The notes under the pieces: model-generated
What the model was told of the DNA's origin: nothing
The model's input: the letters and a program-made list of their open reading frames with translations, nothing else
The model's database searches: none
Assembly: GCA_002418625.1 (NCBI GenBank)
Contig: DIEM01000012.1
Location: 1-18,980, forward strand
DNA: 18,980 nucleotides
Reading direction: 5' to 3'
From: Firmicutes bacterium UBA5774
GTDB lineage: Bacteria > Bacillota > Clostridia > Peptostreptococcales > Anaerovoracaceae
Translations under genes and position numbers: made by a program
Part shown: piece by piece, positions 13,535 to 18,980 of the stretch
Numbering within the stretch: position 1 is the stretch's first letter
Layout: each line of letters begins with the position of its first letter

Positions 13535-14641
13535 CTAATCCTCAGCCTTGAAATTGTAGATCGGCAGCAGTCTTTTCACGATATCCGCCGTTTCTCCGAT
13601 ATTTGCGGTTATTTCATTGATAGGCTTGTATGCCAGCGGGATCTCATCCAAAGTGGCGCGGCTGACCGTAGTCGAATAGATGCCTGCCATGGCTTTTTCG
13701 AACTGCTGCAGCGTGAAGGTCTTTTTTGCCTGCTTTCTGCTCATGAGACGCCCGGCTCCATGAGGCGCGGAATAATTCCATTCCGCATTGCCCTTGCCGA
13801 TGCATATGAGGCTGCCGTCAGCCATATTTAAAGGGATCAGCAATTTTTCGCCCTTCATGGCCGATACCGCTCCTTTACGCAGGATCATACGATCGGTATC
13901 TATATAATTATGTATTGTAGTGAAGCGTTCCAGTATTTCCAGTTGCAAAGAAGCGGCGATTTCCTGCACCATCGCCTTCCGGTTCAAGTCGGCGTAACGC
14001 TGGACGAGTTTCATATCATGCAGATAATCGTCGAACGATTCGCCCGAAACATATGCAAGTGATTTTGGGATATCTTCGCCCCTGATGCTTGCTGATTTGA
14101 CCGCGGCGCCTTGATAGAACCCGGCGACCTCCAGCCCGAGATCCCTGCTGCCGGAATGCACGACAATATAAAGCCCCCCTTCGCTGTCCCGATCCGCTTC
14201 AATAAAATGATTCCCCCCGCCGAGCGTGCCAATGCTCTTCCTTGCCCTGCCGAGATCGACCCATTTTTTGCACCTGAGACTCTCAAGATCTATTTCTTCC
14301 GCGAATGGATGTGGCTTTTCCCTGATGCTGAATCCGCTGGGGATCTTCATGGCAATGACCGCGTCGAGCCGAGCCGGATCAAAATTTCTTTCCGCTGTCC
14401 GGATCACCTCCATGCCGCAGCCGATGTCAACGCCTACGAGGTTCGGCACGATTTTATCCGTGATCGTCATCGTCGTGCCGATCGTGCAGCCAGCACCGAG
14501 ATGAACATCCGGCATGATCCGGATTTTGCTGCCTGTTACGAACTTCTGGTCGCACAACGTCCGTATCTGATCCATGGCATCGGCCTCTACAGCATCCGAA
14601 TAGATTATCGCCGTATTGTATGCTCCTTTTATTTCTATCAT
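13535..14641 (-). CDS. rtcB: RtcB-type RNA ligase
   Basis: GTP- and Mn-dependent ligase joining 2',3'-cyclic phosphate (or 3'-phosphate) to 5'-OH RNA ends, for RNA repair. 368 residues, starting at ATG 14641 (MIEIKGAY) behind a perfect AGGAGG. An upstream in-frame extension to 14755 is rejected because it overlaps the ATPase end and has low-quality sequence. All signature residues are present: C75 (VDIGCGM), N144-H145 (GGGNHF), H162 (VHSGSRD), H244 (TIHN) and the guanylylated H294 (SAPHGAGRL). The ATPase stop is 38 bases upstream, so it is probably transcribed with the metal-efflux operon. No archease gene is nearby. Confidence 0.95.
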   Translation of the reverse strand: MIEIKGAYNTAIIYSDAVEADAMDQIRTLCDQKFVTGSKIRIMPDVHLGAGCTIGTTMTITDKIVPNLVGVDIGCGMEVIRTAERNFDPARLDAVIAMKIPSGFSIREKPHPFAEEIDLESLRCKKWVDLGRARKSIGTLGGGNHFIEADRDSEGGLYIVVHSGSRDLGLEVAGFYQGAAVKSASIRGEDIPKSLAYVSGESFDDYLHDMKLVQRYADLNRKAMVQEIAASLQLEILERFTTIHNYIDTDRMILRKGAVSAMKGEKLLIPLNMADGSLICIGKGNAEWNYSAPHGAGRLMSRKQAKKTFTLQQFEKAMAGIYSTTVSRATLDEIPLAYKPINEITANIGETADIVKRLLPIYNFKAED

Positions 14642-14679
14642 GTTCCGCCTCCTGTCCGGCTGCTTTTCCTGCACCCCCG

Positions 14680-16575
14680 TCAAGCCTTCATGGCCCGCAT
14701 GGCATTCAGTATCGCCAGCACCGCTACGCCGACATCTGCAAACACCGCTTCCCACATTGTCGCCAGACCGGCCGCTCCAAGTGTCAGCACAATGGCTTTG
14801 ACGCCGATCGCAAGCGCAATATTCTGATAGACGATCCGCTTGGTACTTCTCGATATTCTGATTGCCTGCGCGACCTTTGACGGCTCATCCGTCATCAGGA
14901 CTATATCAGCGGCTTCAATGGCCGCGTCTGATCCAATCCCGCCCATGGCGATCCCAATGTCCGCTCTCGCCAGGACCGGCGCATCATTGATGCCGTCCCC
15001 AACAAAAACAGTTTTCCCCGGCGATGACTTGCCGCTCATGATCTTCTCCAGGATTTCAACCTTATCATGAGGCAGCAGATCCGTATAGACTTCGCTGATA
15101 TCCAGTTCCGCCCCGATTTGTTCTCCGGCAGACTTGTTGTCTCCGGTAAGTAGGACAATCCTTTTTATGCCGGCGTTTTTCAATGCACTGATCGCTGCGG
15201 CGCTGTCGTGCTTGATCACATCCGATATGACGATACACCCTGCATATTTGCCCTCTAAAGCTATATAAACCACCGTACCGTCATTATTTGCTTTCGGTAT
15301 GGCGATTCCTTCTTTTTCCATGAGTTTCGCATTGCCCGCCAATATCGTCCTTCCCCCCGCGGCCGCTTTCGTCCCCATCCCCGGAAATTGCTCAAATGAT
15401 GCCGGATCAGCCGCATACGCGGCGCCAGGACATTCCTTGCGGATCGAGACAGCGATCGGATGGTCGGAATAACTCTCCGCACATGCCGCATAATAAAGAA
15501 GTTCATTTTCAGCCAGTGGAGCCTCAGGATAGATTCCTGTCACTTCAAAGACACCCTTTGTAAGCGTCCCGGTCTTGTCGAACACGATCGTGTCAGCCTG
15601 AGATAATGCCTCAAGATAATTCCCTCCCTTGACCAGTATCCCATGCCTGGACGCTCCGCCGATCCCTCCGAAAAATCCCAGCGGGATCGAGATCACCAGT
15701 GCGCAGGGGCAGGAAACGACCAGGAATATAAGCGCTCTGTATATCCATTCCCGGAATGTGGCCCCATCTGTCAGCAAAGGCGGTACGAGAGCCAGAACGA
15801 GTGCCATGACGACAACGGCCGGCGTATAATAACGGGCAAACTTCGTTATGAATGCCTCGGTCCTCGCTTTTCGGACAGACGCGTTCTGGACCAGTTCCAG
15901 GATTCTTGCCACCGTGGATTCAGAATAAGTCCTGGAGACTGCGACCAGCAGCGGGCTTCCCTGGTTGACCGCTCCCGACATTATCTCGTCTCCGGCCATA
16001 ACTTCGCGCGGGATCGGCTCTCCGGTCAAAACCGACATATCCAGAAACGAACTTCCTTCAGTCACATATCCGTCCAGCGGCACGCGCTCGCCCGGTCTCA
16101 CCAGAATAATATCCCCTATATTCGCCTCCTCCGGCCGGATTTTTCTATATCCAGCCGATGTTTTCAAATTCGCGCTGTCAGGCCGGATCTCAAGCAACGC
16201 CGCGATCGACCGCCTCGAACGGCTGACCGCTGCTTCCTCGAACAGTTCGCCGACCTGATAAAACAGCATGACCGCAACGCCTTCCGGAAATTCTCCAATG
16301 GCGAATGCCCCGAGAGTGGCGAGGCTCATCAGGAAATTCTCGTCGAAAACCTGCCCGCGTGCAATATTGGAAGCCGCTCTCCAAAGAACGCCACCTCCGG
16401 CGGAAAGATAAGCGACGGCGAACATCAATCCTTCTCCCCATGGCGGAAGTGCCAGTACAAGAGCCAATATCAGCAGTACGCTTCCCGCAGCAAGCCGAAG
16501 GATCCTCTCGCGATCACGAAAAATCGATCCGGCGGCTTCGTACTCCTCTTGCCTTTCTTTTTCCTTTTCTCTCAT
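14680..16575 (-). CDS. Heavy-metal P1B-type ATPase (Zn/Cd/Pb exporter)
   Basis: ATP-driven export of divalent heavy metals across the membrane; 631 residues from the ATG at 16575. A TTG at 16584 extends it by three codons but sits directly against AGGGG. Numbered from that TTG, the metal site is CPC (C292-C294) in SCPCALVIS, with the phosphorylated D336 in DKTGTLTKG, the HP motif H375 in SDHPIA and the hinge GDGINDAP (529-536). K596 in helix 7 and D617 (ADVGVAVLAILNAMR) in helix 8 are typical of the Zn/Cd/Pb subgroup (ZntA/CadA). There is no N-terminal HMA domain; only a charged 27-residue tail precedes the first helices. A CadC-type repressor gene lies immediately upstream. A 29-bp duplication covers the start region. 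Confidence 0.96.
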   Translation of the reverse strand: MREKEKERQEEYEAAGSIFRDRERILRLAAGSVLLILALVLALPPWGEGLMFAVAYLSAGGGVLWRAASNIARGQVFDENFLMSLATLGAFAIGEFPEGVAVMLFYQVGELFEEAAVSRSRRSIAALLEIRPDSANLKTSAGYRKIRPEEANIGDIILVRPGERVPLDGYVTEGSSFLDMSVLTGEPIPREVMAGDEIMSGAVNQGSPLLVAVSRTYSESTVARILELVQNASVRKARTEAFITKFARYYTPAVVVMALVLALVPPLLTDGATFREWIYRALIFLVVSCPCALVISIPLGFFGGIGGASRHGILVKGGNYLEALSQADTIVFDKTGTLTKGVFEVTGIYPEAPLAENELLYYAACAESYSDHPIAVSIRKECPGAAYAADPASFEQFPGMGTKAAAGGRTILAGNAKLMEKEGIAIPKANNDGTVVYIALEGKYAGCIVISDVIKHDSAAAISALKNAGIKRIVLLTGDNKSAGEQIGAELDISEVYTDLLPHDKVEILEKIMSGKSSPGKTVFVGDGINDAPVLARADIGIAMGGIGSDAAIEAADIVLMTDEPSKVAQAIRISRSTKRIVYQNIALAIGVKAIVLTLGAAGLATMWEAVFADVGVAVLAILNAMRAMKA

Positions 16576-16622
16576 TTTATCCAACCCCTGACCTTTTCTC
16601 TCATTTTATCCAACCCCTGACC
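16565..16622 (-). repeat. Perfect 29-bp tandem duplication at the ATPase start codon
   Basis: Two identical 29-bp units (16565-16593 and 16594-16622). Each holds an AGGGG ribosome site and an ATG, so the ATPase has a duplicated translation start region. Because 29 is not a multiple of three, the upstream copy is out of frame with the gene. Confidence 0.97.
16572..16604 (-). CDS. 10-codon upstream frame created by the duplication, coupled to the ATPase
   Basis: Encodes MREKVRGWIK; its TGA (16572-16574) overlaps the ATPase ATG as ATGA. It has its own AGGTCAGGGG ribosome site nine bases upstream. Translation is likely because the initiation region is identical to that of the real gene. The peptide itself probably has no function. 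The effect may be coupling or attenuation of ATPase translation. Confidence 0.5.
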   Translation of the reverse strand: MREKVRGWIK

Positions 16623-16646
16623 TTTTGATTCGAAAAATCCCTCTGA

Positions 16647-17012
16647 TCATTCATTGATATGGACCAGCCCCTGATCGATGATCTGCCTGACGTGATCGTC
16701 GTCAAGCGAATAAAACACTGTTTTTCCGTCCCTCCTGCTCTTGACCAGGCGTGATTGCTTCAGCACCCTCAGCTGATGTGATATAGCCGACTGGGTCATG
16801 TTCAGCAGCACCGCGATATCACATACACACATCTCCGATGCGTCGAGCGCCCATAATATCTTGACCCTGGTCGAATCGCCAAACACCTTGAACAACTCAG
16901 CCAGATTATAAAGCGTTTCCTCCGGCGGCATCTTTTCCCTTACGCTTCCTACGATCTCCTCGTGGATCACGTTGCAGTCACAGCGTTCTATTTTAATTAT
17001 TTCCTTTTTCAT
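16647..17012 (-). CDS. ArsR/SmtB-family metal-responsive repressor, CadC-like
   Basis: 121 residues with a winged helix-turn-helix; the recognition helix is MTQSAISHQLRVLK (72-85). It represses and is released by metal. Two metal sites can be read. The CadC-type cysteine site uses C62 and C64 (MCVCD) plus N-terminal C11 and C13 (RCDCNV). Classical CadC spaces its N-terminal pair as C-x3-C, so CxC is a variant. The alpha-5 site is D105, H107, H118 and E121, the same spacing as in SmtB and CadC. The ATG at 17012 follows AAGGGAG at seven bases. The gene heads the operon with the ATPase, downstream of a clear promoter and operator, so it is autoregulated. Confidence 0.94.
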   Translation of the reverse strand: MKKEIIKIERCDCNVIHEEIVGSVREKMPPEETLYNLAELFKVFGDSTRVKILWALDASEMCVCDIAVLLNMTQSAISHQLRVLKQSRLVKSRRDGKTVFYSLDDDHVRQIIDQGLVHINE

Positions 17013-17100
17013 GATGCTTCTCCCTTATGAATCAATGAACCGATATCGCCATTATCGCCATGGTTCAAAATCATGTTCCATATTTGAATGCAGCTCCAGT

Positions 17101-17140
17101 TCAATGATCTTTCAATAATCTTTCAATAATCTTTCAATGG
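17101..17140. repeat. 11-bp tandem repeat in the cadC-type leader
   Basis: TCAATGATCTT, then two copies of TCAATAATCTT, then a partial copy (TCAATGG). It lies in the transcribed leader, between operator and start codon. No function is evident. Confidence 0.9.
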
Positions 17141-17146
17141 CCTAAA

Positions 17147-17174
17147 ATATGAACATGTGATTATATGTTCATAT
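17147..17174. promoter_or_regulatory. ArsR/SmtB-type operator of the metal operon
   Basis: Perfect 10-bp inverted arms ATATGAACAT and ATGTTCATAT separated by 8 bp, close to the SmtB/ZiaR-type consensus (ATATGAACA...TGTTCATAT). It lies immediately downstream of the -10 box of the adjacent promoter, so the repressor would block the start site or early elongation. Confidence 0.85.
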
Positions 17175-17185
17175 GTTATATCTTC

Positions 17186-17213
17186 ATTATACCTACGCCT
17201 TGCCACCTGTCAA
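17186..17213 (-). promoter_or_regulatory. Sigma-A promoter of the metal operon
   Basis: Perfect TTGACA (17208-17213), a 16-bp spacer and perfect TATAAT (17186-17191) read toward the repressor gene. The transcript would begin near 17179, giving a leader of about 165 bases. Confidence 0.88.
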
Positions 17214-17507
17214 GACTTTTATTCCGCCAAATCTATGTGCGTTCAACTGAAGCCATGGATGATCTGCGGGCTCAGGTTGATCTTCCGATCCATGGTTGTT
17301 CTTCCGGTCCATGGTTGTTCTGCGTATCCATGTACGATCTTCAATTTTTTTATAAACAAAATTGGTTTTCGTTTATCATATAGTAAACAAATCGGCGTTA
17401 TGTTTATTGAAAATCAGCACTTTTTATATACATCCCACGCAGCTTCCTCAAGTCCCCAAATTGTTGCCGAATATCAACATAAAACACGGCGCGAAAAAGA
17501 GGCGGTA
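17214..17507. other. Gene-free intergenic stretch holding two repeat modules
   Basis: No convincing coding frame was found on either strand. CCATG-centred repeats with 19-bp spacing occur at 17290-17332, with a related CCATGGATGATCTGCGG at 17253. A tandem inverted-repeat module with GTTTAT/ATAAAC boxes lies at 17352-17407. The remainder shows nothing recognisable. Confidence 0.6.
17352..17407. repeat. Duplicated inverted-repeat module (ATAAAC/GTAAAC and GTTTAT boxes)
   Basis: ATAAAC-N13-GTTTAT (17352-17376) is followed 6 bp later by GTAAAC-N13-GTTTAT (17383-17407). The two 25-bp elements share the inner AAA and a central G, so they look like a 31-bp-spaced duplication of an operator. No gene starts next to it. 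Confidence 0.55.
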
Positions 17508-17541
17508 CAAAAAAGAGACGGCGGGCATAAAGCCTGCCGTC
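17508..17541 (-). terminator. Intrinsic terminator of nhaC
   Basis: GACGGCAGGC pairs with GCCCGCCGTC on the minus strand (10 bp, one G-U, 5-nt loop), followed by TCTCTTTTTT. It lies about 120 bases after the nhaC stop, beyond a repeat-filled 3' untranslated region. Confidence 0.9.
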
Positions 17542-17546
17542 CCGAT

Positions 17547-17636
17547 CAATGTCAATGTCAATTTCACTGTCAATTTCACTGTCAATGAATGTCAATGAAT
17601 GTCACTGTCAATGAATGTCAATATTCAATATTCAAT
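17547..17636. repeat. TGTCAAT-based degenerate repeat array behind nhaC
   Basis: Seven copies of TGTCAAT with spacers of 0-9 bases (TTCAC, GAA and similar) fill the nhaC 3' untranslated region. On the minus strand this gives seven perfect TTGACA hexamers, none with a matching -10. Confidence 0.9.
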
Positions 17637-17661
17637 TATGTGTATTATGTTGGCATTCGAA

Positions 17662-18980
17662 TCAGACGACCATGCTCGCGATTTCTCTCTGCTTCAACAC
17701 TTCCTGATATTCTTCTTCCGTCATCTTCTCCATCGTAATGCCTGTGATTCCATAGAACAAGGATACAAACGGATTAATCAGATTCAGGAACGCGAATGGC
17801 AGATAGGCCAGCGGATATACGCCCAGTACGCTGTACATGTATGAACCGCAGGTGTTCCATGGAACAAGAGCCGAAGTGAGTGTTCCGGAGTCTTCAAGAG
17901 CACGGGACAGATTTTTGGGCTTGAGCCTTCTGTCTTCATAGACCTGCTTGTACATACGTCCCGGAACAACGATCGAGAGATACTGGTCGGCAGCGACGAT
18001 ATTTGTAACGATGCAAGTGGCAAGTGTGACTGCGACCAGGGATCCGGTGCTTTGGGCCCTTTCAAGCAGTTTGGCTGCCAGCGTCTTGAGCATGCCGGTC
18101 GTATCCAGTACGCCGCCCATAGTCATCGCGCAGAGAATCAGCGCTACAGTATAATACATGCCTTCAAGTCCGCCGCGTTCAAGCAGGTTGTCCAGGAATT
18201 CCATCCCGGTGTCGGGCTTGAAGCCTTCATATGTCGCGTAGAACATATCGCCGAGCGCAGCGCCCTGGAAAACCATGGCAAAAATTGCGCCCAGCACAAC
18301 GCCGCCGAACAGTCCCGGAAGCGCCGGAATTTTAAATACGACCATCAGAATTACGAGCACCGGCGGAATGAGCAGCAGCGGCGAAATGTAGAAATTGGCC
18401 GCCAGTCCGTCCAGGATCTCATTGATCTGCGTCATATCCAGTTCTTTTCCCGCATAGCTTGCGCCAATGATCCCATACAATATCAAAGCGATTATCAGGG
18501 ATGGGCCGGTCGTGTAAATCATGTGTCGGATATGGTCGAACAAAGTCGATCCGGCCATTGCCGGCGCCAGGTTCGTCGTATCCGAAAGCGGTGACATCTT
18601 GTCGCCGAAATAGGCGCCCGAGATGATCGCGCCTGCAACGATCGGAAGGCTGATACCGAGGCCTGATCCGACGCCGATCAGCGCGATGCCGACAGTGGCC
18701 GCCGTGGTCCAGGAGCTTCCTGTCGCCAGTGATACGATAGCGCAGATCAGACAGGTCGCAACAAGGAATATGCCTGGGCTCAGGATCTTGAGCCCATAGA
18801 ATATCATGGCTGGAACGATACCGGATGCGACCCATGTTCCGATCAGCATACCGACCGTCAAAAGAATCAGGATCGCCTGCATGGATCTTGAAATTGTTGA
18901 AATGATTCCATTTTCGATGAATTTCCATTTATAGCCGTTCAAAACGGCTACAATAGTTGCAATGACCGCTGTCAGGACGC
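17662..18980 (-). CDS. nhaC: Na+/H+ antiporter NhaC family (partial, N-terminus beyond right edge)
   Basis: About 439 codons are visible and the frame is open to the right edge. The codon at 18942 is an internal Leu (TTG), not a start, because upstream codons continue as VLTAVIATIVAVLNGYKW, typical of the NhaC N-terminal region. The protein has about ten hydrophobic segments. GSSWTTAATVGIALIGVG and GAYFGDKMSPLSDTTNLAP are the NhaC signature regions, with polar and charged residues in membrane helices for Na+/H+ exchange. VTNIVAADQYLSIVVPG in the second half is also characteristic. It would serve sodium and pH homeostasis. Some family members exchange organic acids (MleN-type malate-lactate), so substrate certainty is moderate. 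Its terminator is 120 bases downstream. Confidence 0.92.
   Translation of the reverse strand, partial: VLTAVIATIVAVLNGYKWKFIENGIISTISRSMQAILILLTVGMLIGTWVASGIVPAMIFYGLKILSPGIFLVATCLICAIVSLATGSSWTTAATVGIALIGVGSGLGISLPIVAGAIISGAYFGDKMSPLSDTTNLAPAMAGSTLFDHIRHMIYTTGPSLIIALILYGIIGASYAGKELDMTQINEILDGLAANFYISPLLLIPPVLVILMVVFKIPALPGLFGGVVLGAIFAMVFQGAALGDMFYATYEGFKPDTGMEFLDNLLERGGLEGMYYTVALILCAMTMGGVLDTTGMLKTLAAKLLERAQSTGSLVAVTLATCIVTNIVAADQYLSIVVPGRMYKQVYEDRRLKPKNLSRALEDSGTLTSALVPWNTCGSYMYSVLGVYPLAYLPFAFLNLINPFVSLFYGITGITMEKMTEEEYQEVLKQREIASMVV

Noticed and set aside
14642..14755. Upstream in-frame extension of rtcB
   Set aside because: It overlaps the ATPase 3' end, has no ribosome site, and the ATG at 14641 has a perfect AGGAGG and matches the RtcB N-terminus.
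15643..16620. Plus-strand open frame (325 codons) opposite the ATPase
   Set aside because: Antisense shadow; low-complexity, charge-rich translation without domains.
17157..17598. Plus-strand frames upstream of the metal promoter
   Set aside because: They run through the operator, promoter, repeat modules and terminator on the other strand; repeat-derived translation, no ribosome site.
17547..17636. Seven TTGACA hexamers as minus-strand promoters
   Set aside because: They arise from the repeat unit, and no TATAAT-like box is found 16-18 bases downstream.
18940..18942. TTG as the start of nhaC
   Set aside because: The frame continues upstream with typical NhaC residues to the window edge, so the gene is truncated by the window.

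Overview
The window reads as chromosome from a Gram-positive anaerobe of the Bacillota, most likely class Clostridia, with G+C near 50% by eye. The support is inferential. Strong purine-rich Shine-Dalgarno sites precede most genes, sigma-A promoters are easy to see, and a CIRCE/HrcA operator and a PyrR-type RNA leader are present. There is also a secreted protein carrying copper-amine-oxidase-N-like repeats, an NhaC antiporter and a CadC-type ArsR repressor. No rRNA, tRNA, insertion sequence, phage gene or CRISPR array was seen. All genes lie on the minus strand except one radical SAM gene.

Left part (1-6230). Read in the direction of transcription, panC is followed closely by a sensor kinase and a NarL-type response regulator that is cut by the left edge. 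A SPOUT rRNA/tRNA methyltransferase lies upstream of panC and has its own promoter. Next comes an Hsp20 gene with promoter, CIRCE and terminator. Then comes a secreted transglutaminase-like protein whose promoter overlaps the carB stop codon.

Centre (6231-11969). carA-carB is preceded by a long regulatory leader. It has a sigma-A promoter, a 5' stem, a PyrR-binding-like hairpin, a strong intrinsic terminator, and a 44-codon open frame that runs through the terminator and ends by overlapping the carA ATG. The divergent radical SAM protein has a CX4CX2C cluster and overlaps tail-to-tail with an MFS exporter.

Right part (11962-18980). The MFS gene has an attenuator-like leader with a terminator, a competing antiterminator and two tiny open frames. 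Upstream is a metal-stress unit: cadC-type repressor, heavy-metal P1B ATPase, and rtcB RNA ligase directly behind the ATPase. A 29-bp tandem duplication at the ATPase start creates a 10-codon frame coupled to it. The cadC promoter and a 10+10 bp inverted-repeat operator are clear. The far right is nhaC, cut by the window edge, with its terminator.

Two themes stand out. First, three leaders (carAB, MFS, ATPase) carry small upstream frames placed so that translation could feed into expression of the main gene. Second, the intergenic regions of the right half contain several unrelated short tandem arrays (periods of 10, 11, 19, 20, 29 and 31 bp), suggesting local slippage or duplication that has been recruited or tolerated in control regions.
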